A stretch of DNA of 64,000 bases from Vibrio nitrifigilis (GCF_015686695.1 NZ_JADPMR010000001.1:2046001-2110000), one strand, 5' to 3'; shown: positions 47,898 to 59,828, counted from the stretch's first letter. Numbers and translations are program-made. The notes: generated from the letters alone by a model not told the origin.

Positions 47898-48749
47898 ATG
47901 ATTGCTGTAACAGGTGCTACCGGACAACTGGGTCAACGAGTTATTGACCATCTATTGGCTAAAACAGAAGCGAACAATATTGTGGCTTTGGCTCGTGATA
48001 CAGCTAAAGCCGTATCTCTTAAGGACAAAGGCATCGATGTTCGTCAAGCAGACTATAGTCAGCCAGATACCCTGTCCGATGCCCTCCAAGGAGTTGATAA
48101 ACTATTACTCATTTCATCAAGCGAAGTAGGACAACGAGCCGCACAACATGCCAATGTGATCAATGCAGCGAAACAAGCAGGGGTAAGCCTTATTGCCTAC
48201 ACCAGTATTTTACACGCAGATACATCACCATTAGCGCTTGCAGCGGAGCATATAGAAACCGAAGCCTACCTAAAACAGGCCAATATTCCCCATGTACTAC
48301 TTCGCAATAGTTGGTATACCGAAAACTATCTACTTAGCGTTGCGCCTGCCATCGAACATGGTGCATTTATTGGCTGTGCAAGTGATGGTCAAATCAGCTC
48401 CGCCCCCCGAGAAGACTACGCAGAAGCGGCAGCAGTAGTATTAACAAGCGAGCAACCACAAGCTGGAAAAGTCTATGAATTGGCAGGTGATGAAAGCTAT
48501 ACCTTAAGCGAACTTGCCGCACTGATTAGTGAACAATCAGGGAAAAACATTCCTTATATCAATATGCCAGAAGCCGACTATGCGAAAGCATTAGAAAGTG
48601 CCGGTATTCCAGCACCGTTCGCTGCGATATTAGCCAATTCAGATACAGGAGCGTCACAAGGCGGATTATTCGATGATAGCCATACGTTAAGTAAACTTAT
48701 TGGCCACCCAACTCAGTCTGTATCTGCCATGATTAAGTCATTCTTATAA
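47898..48749 (+). CDS. qorB: NAD(P)H:quinone oxidoreductase QorB-like
   Basis: Atypical short-chain dehydrogenase of 283 residues, close to E. coli YtfG/QorB along the whole length: MIAVTGATGQLGQRVIDHLL, ADYSQPDTLSDALQGVDKLLLISSSEVGQRAAQH, AYTSILHADTSPLALAAEHIETE, and LSKLIGHPT at the end. It reduces quinones with NADPH in the cytoplasm and is tied to redox or quinone stress. AAGGA precedes the ATG by 7 bp. Likely controlled by the palindrome about 65 bp upstream. Confidence 0.92.
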   Translation: MIAVTGATGQLGQRVIDHLLAKTEANNIVALARDTAKAVSLKDKGIDVRQADYSQPDTLSDALQGVDKLLLISSSEVGQRAAQHANVINAAKQAGVSLIAYTSILHADTSPLALAAEHIETEAYLKQANIPHVLLRNSWYTENYLLSVAPAIEHGAFIGCASDGQISSAPREDYAEAAAVVLTSEQPQAGKVYELAGDESYTLSELAALISEQSGKNIPYINMPEADYAKALESAGIPAPFAAILANSDTGASQGGLFDDSHTLSKLIGHPTQSVSAMIKSFL

Positions 48750-48762
48750 ATATATTCCTGCA

Positions 48763-48789
48763 TAAAAAAGGCCGCTTGATGCGGCCTAA
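48763..48789. terminator. Terminator between qorB and yagU
   Basis: GGCCGC (48770-48775) pairs with GCGGCC (48781-48786). The minus strand then has TTTTTT, so it suits yagU best; qorB (plus) gets a weaker TAAAAG tail. Confidence 0.85.
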
Positions 48790-48825
48790 AAGCTTTAATG
48801 GGAATGGAAACTTTATGATTTTTTA

Positions 48826-49443
48826 TTAACGCACTGCACCGTTTAGTGGTACTTCTGCATCCGGTTCTTTAGTGATGCGGTTACGTAGGTCACGGCGGAT
48901 AATTTCAATTGACCAGAACCATACTAGGTGACCAAAGATTTCTGACACATTTTCATACCAAGGTAAGTCCCATAGTGGAGGAGTTAATCCCATAGTAGTG
49001 AAAGAAATCCAGTGAACAGCAACTGTCGCTAAGAAGCCAGCTAGTAAACCTTGCCACAATTTAATTTTTGGAAAAACTTCAGCAACGATACAGTAACCAA
49101 CGGCAAACACGATAGAGAATGTAATATGTGTCACACCCACCCAGTTAAACACATGCCCAGCAAAAGTGTATACCGGAGAGTTAGGATCGGTCACATGTAA
49201 GTAATCACGTAAAAATAGGTATGGTGGATTTAAAAAGTTACGTGAACAGTCAATATTGGCAGCAGCACGAATTAAGTGTTCTGGAGCACAAGCGGCTGTA
49301 AATATATCACTCGGACTGCGCGGAGGTAGTGGAACCTCGCCACCCCATTTAACGAAAGCGGACACAATACCTGCAATTAAACCTATAAAAGCTGCTAGAC
49401 CGTAGCGGCGACGAGAGCTTGGAGTTTGTTCGAATAGATTCAT
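48826..49443 (-). CDS. yagU: YagU-family inner-membrane protein (DUF1440)
   Basis: Membrane protein of 204 residues with about three or four helices, nearly identical in layout to E. coli YagU ([44 protein letters not shown] at the start; [19 protein letters not shown] at the end), which has been linked to acid resistance. The ATG at 49443 fits the family start; the frame continues 19 codons upstream without support. Transcribed alone. Confidence 0.92.
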   Translation of the reverse strand: MNLFEQTPSSRRRYGLAAFIGLIAGIVSAFVKWGGEVPLPPRSPSDIFTAACAPEHLIRAAANIDCSRNFLNPPYLFLRDYLHVTDPNSPVYTFAGHVFNWVGVTHITFSIVFAVGYCIVAEVFPKIKLWQGLLAGFLATVAVHWISFTTMGLTPPLWDLPWYENVSEIFGHLVWFWSIEIIRRDLRNRITKEPDAEVPLNGAVR

Positions 49444-49677
49444 GTGATACCCATAACTGTGTATGAAATTGTTGATATAGAAAGTAGCACCCTGAAGCAC
49501 GTCAAATACGGATCTAGATCAATTTCAGGTCGGGTTCTTATAAATTACTGATATCAATATTGATCTAGACCATGATTTTATCGATGAATATTCCCACACT
49601 AGTACACAACGGTGCTCAATTACCGACTTTCCGCTTTTATCTCAGCAATACCACTGAAAAACTAAACGGGTGATAAG

Positions 49678-49702
49678 AAAAAAGCGCCTGACGGCGCTTT
49701 TA
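49678..49702 (-). terminator. Terminator of mukB
   Basis: GCGCC (49684-49688) and GGCGC (49693-49697) with a 4-nt loop, A-run before and TTTT after; works for the minus-strand muk operon. Confidence 0.88.
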
Positions 49703-49718
49703 ATTAGAAAGATTTAGA

Positions 49719-52700
49719 CTATAGCTCTTCGAGCAAGGATTGCTGAAGCGACTGTTTGGGCTCTTGCCCAAACCCACGTAACCCAACCACGTGCACGTGT
49801 TCATGATCTTTAAAGACCTTACGAACCAATTTATAGGTTGTGCCCTTTTCTGGACTAATATTCTCGGGAGCCGCGATCAGTAGTTGCATATCCAATCGTT
49901 CACATAATTCGAATAATGTTGCGATCGATTTACCATCCAAACGTGCCGCTTCATCTAAGAACAATAAACGACAAGGGATAATGTCTTTACTGCGTAAGCG
50001 GCGCGATTCTTCTTCCCAGCTCTGAATAACCATCAATAAGATGGATTGACCGGTACCAATCGCTTCACCAGTAGACAGTGCACCGGATTCCGCTTGCAAC
50101 CACCCATCAGAGCCACGGTTCACCTCGACACTCAACTCTAAGTAGTTGCGGTAATCCAATAGCTCCTCGCCCAGCACTTGTGGAGAACGCTGCCCCATAT
50201 CGATATGTGGGTTAACACGCTGGAACAATTTCGCCATTGCTTCCGAGAAGGTATATCGGGTACTCTCAAACAGGTCACGATGCTGATCTTGCTGATCAGA
50301 AAGTCCTAAAAGCAAGGTTTCATGACTTTCGCGCACTTTCACGTTCAAACGCACACCTTTCACCTGACCAAAACCAATATTAGATAGGCCTTGGTTAAGC
50401 ATTCGAATGCGGTTCTCTTCGCGTTGAATCGTTTTACGAATGATGCTTGAAACGGATTCAGAACTGATTGCCAATCGATTTTCCCGTTGGGTCAATTCCT
50501 CGGTTAAACGAGCCAGTTCAACCTCCATCTCTTCAATGGCTTCAACTGGATCATCGGTACGAATAATATCTTGGCGAATACGTTCACGTAGATGTTGGTA
50601 AACGGCAATATAGAACAATACCTTACGTTCTGGATGAGCATTGTCTTCAGACAAGCGTAATGCATCACGTAAATCATCATTGTTTGCCACCGCTAAACGC
50701 AGCGCACCTAATGATTTATCTGACATAGAGCGCAGTTCATCGGCAGACAAATAAGCGAGTTCACGCTTATGTAAACGACGCTCAACGTCATTTTCACGCG
50801 CAAGACGCAATACCGAGCACCAACCGGCTTTTGCATTCACGACAAATAAACGTAAGTCTCGATATTCCTTCTCTAATTTCTTCAAACGCTTCGCTAGAGA
50901 TTTCATCTCGAGTTCACTGGATGTCACGATACGTTCACATTCGCTCTTGCGATTACGCATTGCATGTAAACGCTCTTGCAGCTCATTACGGCGATACTGT
51001 GCTCGTTCCAGAGCTGATTCATCAGCTTGAACACCCAACTCTTGCAGTTCTTGCTTAAACTCTTGAACCGTCTCTAATTTCGCTTGATGAGAACTTTTCA
51101 GTGATGCCAAGACCTGATTGTATTGGTTAATCTGTGTTTGCGCTTGTTTTAGTGCTTCACGGCTACGAGTTCGCTGAGTTTCAGCTTGGGCCAATTTAAC
51201 TTTAAGCTGCTCACTGAGCTGACTACTTTGATTCGATAAATCAACCGAATCTGAGTAGCTAAAATAGTGACGACGCTCAACCAGATCAGATAAGGCAAAG
51301 ATTTGTGATTTCAAGGTTTGCAGTGCTTGGTCTGCGGCTTGATAGTCACGTTCTAACGCATCAAATTGTTCAGGGTCACCATCTAGCGACGTTACGACAG
51401 CCTCTAGCTCTTGTGCCGCTTTACCGTGTTTAGCAATGAAGGTTTTTGCCAGATCTAACTGCTCAATTTTTTCTTCAATTTCAGCCAAACGCTCGGTAAG
51501 CGTATCGTCTTCGATCAATGCCATATTAGGCACGATTTTATCCAGCGCTGACAATGCTTGCTTACTGATCTGACGTTGAGAACGTTGCTGATGCTCTTGA
51601 TTCTCAAGTTGAGACAATTCACGTGTCACTTGGTTACGACGATCGCGCGCAGTATATAAAGCTTGCTCAGGATCTTGTTGGAATGCGACCTGGATATGCT
51701 CAGCAACAAATTGGTTCAACGCTTGGTATAAACGCTGCAATTTCTGGGCGTCAAACGCGGCTTTCGCATGCTGCTCTACTACTTCTTCACGCTCTTCACG
51801 CAATTTTTCTAACCGTTGATCTCGTGCAGCACGACCAAACAGTGGAATCTCAGGTAAACGAGAGTAACGCATTTGGCGATCGTTAAATTGAACGCAAACG
51901 GCCCCTTCTAACTCTTCAGCATCAAACGAGCTATCATCGAATGCATCAACATCACCTTCAATCAGGTAAAGATCTTCAGGGCAGTCATCGAGTTCTACCA
52001 AACGTTCTTTAATGCCACTGAGATCAGAGACAACAATCGCATGACGAGCCGGGCCATACATGGCGCTAAAATATGGTGCATCCGCAATCGTAATATCGTC
52101 ATAAATCTCAGACAGTAGAACGCCACCAAGCGTATCAGCCAATCCTTTCAGACGTGGATCATTCGAACCACCAGGTGAAGAGAGACGAGAGATTTCACTC
52201 TCTAGTTGCTCACGACGCTCAGCCAACTTGTCTTTTTCAATCGATTGTGTTTTTTCTTCTTCTAACACAATCTGCATCTGACTCATTACCGACTGACTAT
52301 CGGCTAATTCCGCCCCACTCTGCTCACGTAGGCTTTCAAGGGCATCATTGGCTTTAATCCAGCTAGGTGCTTGTGTTTCTAAGCGAGAGATTTCACTGCT
52401 GAGGTCTTGCTCTTGCTGGCGAAGAACACTGCGTTCTTCACGTAGCGTTTCATAAGACACATCCAACTGTTCAATTAACGCATTATGACGTTCGTACTCT
52501 TGTTCTGCAGTAATTTCATCTTTTAATTCAACATGATGAAGTTGCTGGTATTCATCAACTAAACGACGTATATGGCTTTGCTGCTCTGCGCGGCGAGAGA
52601 GATCACGTTGCTGGGATACCCACTGATGTTCGTTGCTAACGGTATGGCCTGCATCACGAAAAGCACTCAGCGCTGATTTCGCTTCTTGCGCCGCATCACT

Positions 52701-54173
52701 GCGGGCTACATCACCTTTAATAGTTTTAACTAACGCATATGCTTTCTCAAATTGCTCAGCCGCTGCCGAAGACATATCCAAACGATGTTTCAGCGATAAT
52801 AGGGTTTGAGTTTGAGAATCTTGCTGTTTACGTAATGAAGAGACCGCTTCGATGGCTTTATCAATGGTCAGGTCATCATCACCCAATAATTGACGAGCTT
52901 TATCCAGCGCTTGAACCGCTTGTTGATACTGCAACGCACGTGTTTGCTGTACGTCTAATGCTTGTTGGTAATCGGCAAGTTGCGTTTTTAAGCTATCCAC
53001 TTCTTCTTCAGAAATGGTGGCTTGTTCTTCTGCCATGATTAAGCGCTCTTGCGCTTCTTCAACGACCATCATTTGCTCTTCAAGACGAATATTTAGTTCT
53101 TCTAAATCATCTTGATAGCGTTCAATTTTTTCTTGTTGGCGCAACGCATTTTGCACTAATTGTAAATGGTCAGAGGCACCTTGATAATCTTGCTCTAGCG
53201 CCCCTTCTTGCTCTGCAAACTGTCCCAGCTCTTCTTGAACGCGGTTTAACACCTCATTATGTTCAATTAAAGCGCTGCGTGTTTCAAACAATTCACGGCG
53301 CAACGTCAATGTATGATCCACTTTGTTGCGACGCTCATTGGCGTGACGCATATAGTCTGCCGCAACATAGTTAGTCGATTCAGTGATCAAATGCTTGAAC
53401 AGATCACGGTCGGCTTGCGTGGTTTTAATCGCTTCTAATGTCAGACGGTTTTCACGCAATGCCGATTCCATATCTTGGAAGGCTTTTTTGACTCCACCGT
53501 TTTGTGGCAACAAGTAGTCACGCAATGAGCGAGTAATGGCGCTCGAAATACCACCGTATAGTGATGCTTCAATCAAACGATAGAACTTAGAGCGATCACT
53601 GCTGTTACGCAGTTTCTTAGGAATCACCCCAGACTCGAACATTTGGCTATGGTAGTCGACAACAGAATTAAACGTTTTAAACGTCACACCTTCTAAAGCG
53701 GCTACTGCGTCTTTTACTTCGTTAATCTGACGAACGCGAGCTTGGTGCTCAGATACCGTTTCAATTAACACATCTGTCGGTTTCACATGACTTGGTAGGC
53801 CTTGGATAACAAAAGGTTTGATATCGACTTTTTTATCGCGCCCTGCTACTTGCTGCAATTTAACCGCAAACAACAGGCGTTGTTTACGCGAGTTAACGAC
53901 ATCAAGCGCCGCATAACATGTACCTGGCTGTAATTTACCATATAGCCCTTTATCACGTGAGGACTGCGAACTGCCTGCTTCTGTCGTATTACGAAAATGA
54001 AGTAAGGTTTGATCCGGAATTAACGTGGTAATAAAAGATGCCATGGTGGTCGATTTACCTGCACCATTACCACCAGATAGCGTGGTGACCAAGTTATCGA
54101 TATCAAATGTCCGGGCGAAAAAACCATTCCAGTTGACCATGGTCAGTGATTGATATTTACCTCTGTCAATCAT
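49719..54173 (-). CDS. mukB: Chromosome partition protein MukB
   Basis: SMC-like ATPase of the MukBEF condensin, 1484 residues, the normal length. Walker A GGNGAGKS is at 34-41; the ABC signature [13 protein letters not shown] and Walker [17 protein letters not shown] are near the C-terminus. Long coiled coils fill both arms, with a hinge in the middle ([29 protein letters not shown]). It loads on and organises the chromosome together with MukE, MukF, topoisomerase IV and MatP. Its ATG overlaps the mukE stop (ATGA). Confidence 0.98.
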   Translation of the reverse strand: MIDRGKYQSLTMVNWNGFFARTFDIDNLVTTLSGGNGAGKSTTMASFITTLIPDQTLLHFRNTTEAGSSQSSRDKGLYGKLQPGTCYAALDVVNSRKQRLLFAVKLQQVAGRDKKVDIKPFVIQGLPSHVKPTDVLIETVSEHQARVRQINEVKDAVAALEGVTFKTFNSVVDYHSQMFESGVIPKKLRNSSDRSKFYRLIEASLYGGISSAITRSLRDYLLPQNGGVKKAFQDMESALRENRLTLEAIKTTQADRDLFKHLITESTNYVAADYMRHANERRNKVDHTLTLRRELFETRSALIEHNEVLNRVQEELGQFAEQEGALEQDYQGASDHLQLVQNALRQQEKIERYQDDLEELNIRLEEQMMVVEEAQERLIMAEEQATISEEEVDSLKTQLADYQQALDVQQTRALQYQQAVQALDKARQLLGDDDLTIDKAIEAVSSLRKQQDSQTQTLLSLKHRLDMSSAAAEQFEKAYALVKTIKGDVARSDAAQEAKSALSAFRDAGHTVSNEHQWVSQQRDLSRRAEQQSHIRRLVDEYQQLHHVELKDEITAEQEYERHNALIEQLDVSYETLREERSVLRQQEQDLSSEISRLETQAPSWIKANDALESLREQSGAELADSQSVMSQMQIVLEEEKTQSIEKDKLAERREQLESEISRLSSPGGSNDPRLKGLADTLGGVLLSEIYDDITIADAPYFSAMYGPARHAIVVSDLSGIKERLVELDDCPEDLYLIEGDVDAFDDSSFDAEELEGAVCVQFNDRQMRYSRLPEIPLFGRAARDQRLEKLREEREEVVEQHAKAAFDAQKLQRLYQALNQFVAEHIQVAFQQDPEQALYTARDRRNQVTRELSQLENQEHQQRSQRQISKQALSALDKIVPNMALIEDDTLTERLAEIEEKIEQLDLAKTFIAKHGKAAQELEAVVTSLDGDPEQFDALERDYQAADQALQTLKSQIFALSDLVERRHYFSYSDSVDLSNQSSQLSEQLKVKLAQAETQRTRSREALKQAQTQINQYNQVLASLKSSHQAKLETVQEFKQELQELGVQADESALERAQYRRNELQERLHAMRNRKSECERIVTSSELEMKSLAKRLKKLEKEYRDLRLFVVNAKAGWCSVLRLARENDVERRLHKRELAYLSADELRSMSDKSLGALRLAVANNDDLRDALRLSEDNAHPERKVLFYIAVYQHLRERIRQDIIRTDDPVEAIEEMEVELARLTEELTQRENRLAISSESVSSIIRKTIQREENRIRMLNQGLSNIGFGQVKGVRLNVKVRESHETLLLGLSDQQDQHRDLFESTRYTFSEAMAKLFQRVNPHIDMGQRSPQVLGEELLDYRNYLELSVEVNRGSDGWLQAESGALSTGEAIGTGQSILLMVIQSWEEESRRLRSKDIIPCRLLFLDEAARLDGKSIATLFELCERLDMQLLIAAPENISPEKGTTYKLVRKVFKDHEHVHVVGLRGFGQEPKQSLQQSLLEEL

Positions 54174-54886
54174 GCTTCACCTTCTAATTCAGTCTGTTCA
54201 TCATCATAATCTTGTTCATCTAGCAATGTCGGCTGATTAGGCTCTTCATGATAGACCACTGCTTCACCATCGCGGATAAGGCGCAATTGTGCTTCACGCA
54301 TATCATCACCGACACGTACGTCAGCACCAAAGCGAAACACCGCTTCGGTAATACGAAACTTCATGGTTTCACCGACGTTAATAATCATGCCTAAACGACG
54401 TAAACGGCGCAGCGATGTGCGAACTTTATCGAACAACTTTTCTTTATCGAGATCTGAGCCACTGGCACGATTTGTCACCAGTTTCATCAATTTCTTTTCG
54501 TCGGCTAATTGCATGAGCTCTTCATACAATTCTTGGTTAGTAAAAATACCTTCCTGTGCCAAACGCTCTGGACTTAAATAGAGAAAACACAATACCTTAC
54601 CGACAAGCATATCCAACTCAGATAACACACTACGGCTAATCAACGAGGTTGAACGGGGACGAAGATAGAAAAAACCTTCAGGTGCGCGTACGAGTTCCGT
54701 GTTATAGCGCTGGTAAAATAGGGCTAAATCTGTTTCGAAATCACACAAGAAAGTGTGGTTATCCATATCATCACTTGAGATATGACGTCCCGCACGCAAT
54801 AAGCTGTCTAGTTGCGGGAAAAGCGGATTTGCAATCGCTTTGGCCAGATTATCTGGCATGTATTCATTAGTATCGGTCAATGACAT
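54170..54886 (-). CDS. mukE: Chromosome partition protein MukE
   Basis: Condensin subunit of 238 residues that binds MukF. The ATG at 54886 ([31 protein letters not shown]) follows AAAGGT by 8 bp and matches E. coli MukE; the frame seven codons further upstream lies before that ribosome site. Winged-helix domains are visible ([14 protein letters not shown]). It overlaps the end of mukF by 20 bp and the start of mukB by 4 bp. Confidence 0.97.
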   Translation of the reverse strand: MSLTDTNEYMPDNLAKAIANPLFPQLDSLLRAGRHISSDDMDNHTFLCDFETDLALFYQRYNTELVRAPEGFFYLRPRSTSLISRSVLSELDMLVGKVLCFLYLSPERLAQEGIFTNQELYEELMQLADEKKLMKLVTNRASGSDLDKEKLFDKVRTSLRRLRRLGMIINVGETMKFRITEAVFRFGADVRVGDDMREAQLRLIRDGEAVVYHEEPNQPTLLDEQDYDDEQTELEGEA

Positions 54887-56204
54887 TTGCTTGTACCTTT
54901 GCACCAAATTCGTTAATCGCTTTCCAATCGGGCTGCACTGCTTGATAATCAGAATCTGAATATCCTAGGCGCACCGCTTGATCGACAACAATTCTGGCTA
55001 AATCAAAATGGTGAGTTCGCGGATGTTCTGCGAGGTAATCACGTAAGACTGAACCCAAATCAATCGGTTTATTATGGTCTTTAAATTCTTTCAGCATTAC
55101 GCCGACGCGCTCGGCAAGCTCATCATTAATGCGTTCAAACTCTTCATACTCTACTTCTTCAGGTACAATCCCGGTCACTTCATCATCACGTAACACTAAC
55201 GCTTCATCACGCATATCACGTAAGCGCTCTGCATCAGCAAAAGTGAGGAACCAAGGTTGCTTGAAGAAATCGGTAACAGATTGGCGTAAGCGCTGACTAA
55301 AGGCCCTATTTTGGTCCATGTCGATCGCTGTACGAATAAACTTATGAACATGGCGGTCATAACCAATCCATAAATCAATCGCCTGCTGGCCCCAACTGAT
55401 GATTCGGTCGAGTTTCATCTGTAAACCAAATAAGGTCTCTGCTATAAACTCTAGTTCATCATTACCGTAGATGGTCTCTTGAATATCAAGAATTTGGGTT
55501 TGCAATTCATCCCCAGCGGCTTGCAAAGTATCTTGCAATTCTCGCAAGGTTTCTGACGTTTCAGATAATAACGTTTCACAACTTGAAATCGCATCGCGCC
55601 AATCTTGATTTAACAGTTCAGCAATTTGGTCTTTCACTAACTGCTGCTGTTCATCCATCACCCGCTGGTTGAGGTCGATTTGATCGAATATTTCGCCCAC
55701 GGAGTACTTTAATACCCCATAGACATTTTTGCGCCATTCTTGTGGAGTGCCACTTTGTGTCGCCGCTTCAACCGCTTTACTCATTTCTCCAGCCACCATT
55801 GAAAGCTGGATAGAAAGCTTGAGTTTAGAAAATTCACGGTGGCGCACATAGTAATCGGTGATACCAATGGCCAAAGGAGAAAGCCGGTAGATACTTGCGC
55901 CATCGGTCACTTCGCTAGTGAAACGCCGAATCAAACGCTGTGCTACCAATTCATTAATTGCATTGTTGGCACGAAATGCAGAGGCTTCACCAGTCTCTTC
56001 GAACATTCGTGTCACAATTTTAAATGCATCTTGCAGCTCACCTTCCCCTAACTCTTCATCAAAGCGTTCACTACTCAACACAGAGATAGCAATTAAAAAC
56101 GCCAGACGCTCAGATGATAGGTTCAGTGAGAAATCGTGCTGTTTCACCCAACCGACTAATTCATCAATCGGCAGTTTGTCAGCAGTATGAGTCAACTCAC
56201 TCAT
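54867..56204 (-). CDS. mukF: Chromosome partition protein MukF (kleisin)
   Basis: Kleisin subunit of MukBEF, 445 residues. An N-terminal winged-helix dimerisation domain is followed by a long helical middle ([33 protein letters not shown]) and a C-terminal winged helix that contacts the MukB head. Second gene of the cmoM-mukF-mukE-mukB operon; it begins 11 bp after cmoM. Confidence 0.97.
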   Translation of the reverse strand: MSELTHTADKLPIDELVGWVKQHDFSLNLSSERLAFLIAISVLSSERFDEELGEGELQDAFKIVTRMFEETGEASAFRANNAINELVAQRLIRRFTSEVTDGASIYRLSPLAIGITDYYVRHREFSKLKLSIQLSMVAGEMSKAVEAATQSGTPQEWRKNVYGVLKYSVGEIFDQIDLNQRVMDEQQQLVKDQIAELLNQDWRDAISSCETLLSETSETLRELQDTLQAAGDELQTQILDIQETIYGNDELEFIAETLFGLQMKLDRIISWGQQAIDLWIGYDRHVHKFIRTAIDMDQNRAFSQRLRQSVTDFFKQPWFLTFADAERLRDMRDEALVLRDDEVTGIVPEEVEYEEFERINDELAERVGVMLKEFKDHNKPIDLGSVLRDYLAEHPRTHHFDLARIVVDQAVRLGYSDSDYQAVQPDWKAINEFGAKVQANVIDRY

Positions 56205-56215
56205 TCTTATTCCTG

Positions 56216-56998
56216 TTATTGTTTCTTCTTAGCCCACACATGAATGTATCGGCCTAATGAGAGGTACGGCTCTTGTCGGCAAAATTTTCGTTCTAAAGCC
56301 AGTACATCTTCATGTTGGTATTCGCCCATGTTTTGCATATTACCAATATAATCACTAAAACAGCGAATTCCGGTCTTACCACAAATTTCGAACCCTGATT
56401 GTTCTATCCATTGGTAAACATCTTCAGGGACTAAGCCTTTCTGCGGTTGTAACTTAAATCTCTTCTTATGGGGCATCCCATTGAGAATGTGGGGAATATT
56501 TCCGCACACGGCATTTTTGTACACCAGACCGTGATAGTTATAGAACATAATCGATGCCATGCCACCAGGTTTCACTTGATTAAGTAAATTTTCCAGTGCA
56601 GGTCTAGGTTCTGCTAACCATTCCATCACGGCATGGAACATTAACATATCAACCGGGCCGGCCAAATGCTCCTGAACCGATTGAACTGGTGAATGGACCA
56701 AGCGATATTGCTCAAGTAGCCCATTTTTTTCAATGTCCTGCTCAGCCAAACGTAACATTTCCGAAGATAGATCACACAACGTCACCCGATGACCCAATTT
56801 GGCTAATTTTTGGGACATTTGTGCTAACCCACCACCAGCATCTAGAATATCTAAACACTTGTCAGCGACGGGCAAATGAGTTAACAATTGTTCTATGTCT
56901 TCCCAAACAATGACTTGGCGGATTTCACCTTTGTCTGAGCCATAGATGTTTTTTGCAAATTTGTGGGCAATATCGTCGAAATTGCGATCTTTAGTCAC
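56216..56998 (-). CDS. cmoM: tRNA 5-carboxymethoxyuridine methyltransferase
   Basis: SAM-dependent methyltransferase (formerly SmtA), 260 residues, that methylates cmo5U34 to mcmo5U in some tRNAs. SAM motif I is [23 protein letters not shown] and motif IV-like [14 protein letters not shown]. It sits at the head of the muk operon as in E. coli. The enzymes that make its substrate, CmoA and CmoB, are encoded about 13 kb away in this window. Confidence 0.95.
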   Translation of the reverse strand: MTKDRNFDDIAHKFAKNIYGSDKGEIRQVIVWEDIEQLLTHLPVADKCLDILDAGGGLAQMSQKLAKLGHRVTLCDLSSEMLRLAEQDIEKNGLLEQYRLVHSPVQSVQEHLAGPVDMLMFHAVMEWLAEPRPALENLLNQVKPGGMASIMFYNYHGLVYKNAVCGNIPHILNGMPHKKRFKLQPQKGLVPEDVYQWIEQSGFEICGKTGIRCFSDYIGNMQNMGEYQHEDVLALERKFCRQEPYLSLGRYIHVWAKKKQ

Positions 56999-57113
56999 GG
57001 CAGCTTGAGTTATGATAACGAATCGTTCTGCTATTCTGTCATAGGAATGGCAGGAATAAAGAGAGTTTCGTGTATTTTACTGTCAAGTGCTGTTTTTTCG
57101 GACTATTTTGGAT

Positions 57114-57950
57114 ATGTTTGAGCTGAAAAAAATCATTTCGTCCCTATTTATGCCGCTACCAGCCCTGCTGATAATCGGATTTATAGGCTTATTACTGATC
57201 ATGTTTACATCCAAACGTAAGAGTGGATGTTTCATTGTGTTATTTTCTCTTACTGGCTTGTTTTTAATTTCATTCCAACCTGTGTCATCCCGTTTGTTGA
57301 TGCCATTAGAGCGCCAGTACACTGCGTTTCTTCCTGTCGATGAATCCATCGATTACGTTATGGTTCTTGGTAGCGGTCACGTTGTTGACGACCAAATTCC
57401 GCCAACATCGGAACTAAGCAGAACGGCTCTGATGCGATTAACCGAAGGCATTCGTATTATGCGCATGTATCCCGGTTCTAAACTGATTTTGTCTGGTTAT
57501 GCTGGTGGCAGTGAATTTAGCCATGCTCGCATGTTAGCCCAAGTTGCGCTCTCATTAGGAGTACCAAAATCTGAAATAATTTTGTTGGAAACAGCGAAAG
57601 ACACGTGGGAAGAAGCTCGCCAAGCCGCTGCATTCGTCCAACAGAAAAAATTAGTTTTAGTGACTTCTGCCGCTCATATGAAGCGAGCTTTGTATGAATT
57701 TCATTCAGCGGGACTTTCCCCTCTTCCTGCGCCAACCAACTATTTGGCGCAGAAAAACATCGCTCAGCCATGGGAAAAATACACACCTAAAGCACGTTAT
57801 TTAGAACAAACGGAACGCTATTGGCATGAAACCATGGGCCATTTATGGCAAATTTTACGTGACTGGGTCACTGGTTATCATACACAGGCAATTGGGGCTG
57901 CAACCAATACCGATGCCGAACCCGTAGCACCGAGCAGTGACGATAAATAA
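57114..57950 (+). CDS. elyC: Envelope biogenesis factor ElyC (DUF218)
   Basis: Inner-membrane DUF218 protein of 278 residues from the ATG at 57114 (MFELKKIISSLFMP). Two N-terminal helices (about 9-28 and 36-56) precede a periplasmic DUF218 domain: IDYVMVLGSGHVVDD, ILSGYAGGSEFSHARMLAQVALSLGVP, TAKDTWEEARQAA and LVTSAAHMKRALYEFHSAGL. In E. coli ElyC (YcbC) supports peptidoglycan synthesis at low temperature and lies beside the cmoM-muk operon, as here in divergent orientation. Confidence 0.93.
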   Translation: MFELKKIISSLFMPLPALLIIGFIGLLLIMFTSKRKSGCFIVLFSLTGLFLISFQPVSSRLLMPLERQYTAFLPVDESIDYVMVLGSGHVVDDQIPPTSELSRTALMRLTEGIRIMRMYPGSKLILSGYAGGSEFSHARMLAQVALSLGVPKSEIILLETAKDTWEEARQAAAFVQQKKLVLVTSAAHMKRALYEFHSAGLSPLPAPTNYLAQKNIAQPWEKYTPKARYLEQTERYWHETMGHLWQILRDWVTGYHTQAIGAATNTDAEPVAPSSDDK

Positions 57951-57975
57951 AGTCGTGTACTGAAATAACATTTAT

Positions 57976-58016
57976 AAAAAAGCCCACAACTTGAATTGAA
58001 GTTGTGGGCTTTTTAT
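57976..58016. terminator. Bidirectional terminator between elyC and torR
   Basis: AGCCCACAACTT (57981-57992) and its exact complement (57999-58010) with a 6-nt loop, flanked by A- and T-runs, end both convergent genes. Confidence 0.95.
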
Positions 58017-58029
58017 TCACATTATTACA

Positions 58030-58728
58030 TCAGTTGCCAGCGAACATATAACCTTCTCCATGCACTGTGACAATAATCTGTGGTGTTTTAGGATCCTGTT
58101 CCATCTTCGAACGAAGTCGACGAATCAATACATCAATCGTTCTGTCATTAGGTGCATCAACTCTGTGACTGATCATATTTAATATCGCTTCTCGTGTCAG
58201 TACTTGATGAGGATTCGATGCTAATGCCACCAATAATTCATATTCAGCTTTGGTTAATTTTATCGGTTCACCATTTTGACTCAATAATCGACGTTGAATA
58301 TCAAAAGACCAATCGCCAAAATGTATTTGTTGCTCCGACTGGTCTGCACCACCTTCTCGAGCTTTACTCACACGCCATATTAAGTTTTTCACTCGAACTA
58401 ATAATTCGCGTAATTCAAAAGGACGAGCGATATAATCGTCAGCCCCCATTTCTAAACCAATAATACGATCGATGCTATCTTCACGACCATTAACAAGAAT
58501 AATGCCTACATCTGAATGACTGCGTAGTTCCCGAGTGAGCATTAGGCTATCGTCCCGAGCTAGATGAGCATCCATTAATACGACATCAACCAACTGGTGT
58601 CTGAGGATTTCACGCATATCACCGCCAGTCTCTGTCTCTGAGACGTGATAGCCTTCTTGTTTGAAGTAATCGACCAGCGTTACACGCGTGTCTGCGTCGC
58701 CTTCTACGACTAATAAGTGATAACTCAT
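58030..58728 (-). CDS. torR: TorR-like response regulator with a degenerate receiver
   Basis: OmpR-family response regulator of 232 residues aligned end to end with E. coli TorR, the regulator of trimethylamine N-oxide respiration. The phospho-acceptor Asp53 remains, but other pocket residues have changed: Asp10 is Gly (VVEGD), Thr80 is Asn (ILVNG) and Lys102 is Arg (YIARP). The following P58-type residue is also lost (AHLA). The DNA-binding domain looks intact (LTKAEYELLVAL, RTIDVLIRRLRSKM, VTVHGEGYMF). No sensor kinase or torCAD gene is in the window. Either it works without normal phosphorylation or it is drifting. A GTG three codons upstream could also be the start. Confidence 0.85.
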   Translation of the reverse strand: MSYHLLVVEGDADTRVTLVDYFKQEGYHVSETETGGDMREILRHQLVDVVLMDAHLARDDSLMLTRELRSHSDVGIILVNGREDSIDRIIGLEMGADDYIARPFELRELLVRVKNLIWRVSKAREGGADQSEQQIHFGDWSFDIQRRLLSQNGEPIKLTKAEYELLVALASNPHQVLTREAILNMISHRVDAPNDRTIDVLIRRLRSKMEQDPKTPQIIVTVHGEGYMFAGN

Positions 58729-59039
58729 AGACGTCACTTGATTCCGGTAAATTTAATACCAGTTCATTCTATTCATAGTTGGTAACAATTCTAGAGTTCC
58801 TCTACAAAACCTGCTGCTTTATTGATTCAAAACAAGCTTATATAAAGTTTTAGTTTCATTACAATACTCTAAATTGAATATTTAACAGGATGAAACACAA
58901 CCTTTAACTATTTATATTTGACTCGACTGTAAATAACGGTCACATCCATAGATAAAAACAAAATATTTTAAATAGTTGTTCATATTTAATAGAATGATTT
59001 TTATGTTTTTTATTTTTAAGAAATTTTCAAATAAGAGGT
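58729..59039. other. AT-rich region upstream of torR
   Basis: About 310 bp of very AT-rich DNA upstream of torR, up to repeat copy C. I see no gene or clear binding-site pair in it. Confidence 0.4.
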
Positions 59040-59305
59040 TATACCCAAGTAACCTCAAGATGCTGTTTCAGCGAGAATGTATTCGCTCTTAGGCAAGGCA
59101 CTGATTTGAAGACATAGTCATTCTACGTTGAAAATCAGTAACACAGCCTAGGAGCGAATAAAACTCGCCCTTTGGGAGCTCATCAACAACCCTATTTCTG
59201 CGCTCAATCACCTTGAAAGGGAATGACCATTCCTGCTGTGATTGAGCTTGACCTAGGCTCGTTGATGAAGCTCTGAATCCTGCATCTTGAGGTCATTTGG
59301 GTATA
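59040..59305 (-). repeat. 266-bp branched repeat, copy C
   Basis: Full-length copy in reverse orientation to A and B. By eye it differs from copy B at about five positions and has the same length. It is the only full copy not directly behind a stop codon: it lies between the torR upstream region and purR. Confidence 0.9.
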
Positions 59306-59828
59306 TAAGCGCCGTTGATAGGGGAAAGTGATAAAAAGTGCCTTTTACCTCTACTTTGTCCGTCCTAATCCTCGGTTCTGCAATCAAACTTCTCATGACT
59401 TACCTATTTTAGGTTAGTTATCATATGTGCATTATTCGTTAGCACATCATGAAACAACGTGAGCTCTCCCGTAGAGTCTAAATGTCATTTATACGCTTAA
59501 GCCGTCCATTTTACATATTGATAAAATATATTGATAACCCAGCAATCTGTCGCCATCATGTAGACAATGAGTCGCAAGCATAAGAAAAGTTGGCGAGATC
59601 AGTTGAGATTAAATTATGAATTTTTCGTTGCGGTGATCGCCAGAGCAGTCTAGAATCTTGGATGCTAATAAATACTCAAACTAATTGTCAAAAACCGCTT
59701 TCTTGTAGCGGTTTTTGTGTTTTTACTACTATTCCCGCTTTTTGCACTAAAATAAAGCGAAACCTGACTGTTCAACATTATCATCACCAATGTACTTTCA
59801 GGTTATTTGATACCAATGGAAATCACCT
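59306..59828. other. Region upstream of purR with an orphan terminator
   Basis: The 520 bp ahead of purR hold a strong plus-strand terminator at 59690-59720: AAAAACCGCT (59690-59699) and AGCGGTTTTT (59707-59716) with a 7-nt loop, followed by more T residues. No plus-strand gene precedes it; elyC ends 1.7 kb away behind its own terminator. A weak promoter-like TTTACA with GATAAC 17 bp on lies near 59512-59540. A small RNA of about 150-200 nt ending at 59720 is possible. Confidence 0.5.

Noticed and set aside
47685..47951. An 88-codon minus-strand frame ahead of qorB, considered as a relic of hxlR
   Set aside because: It overlaps the qorB start and shows no HxlR motif such as a CP..xxLxxIGGKW block.
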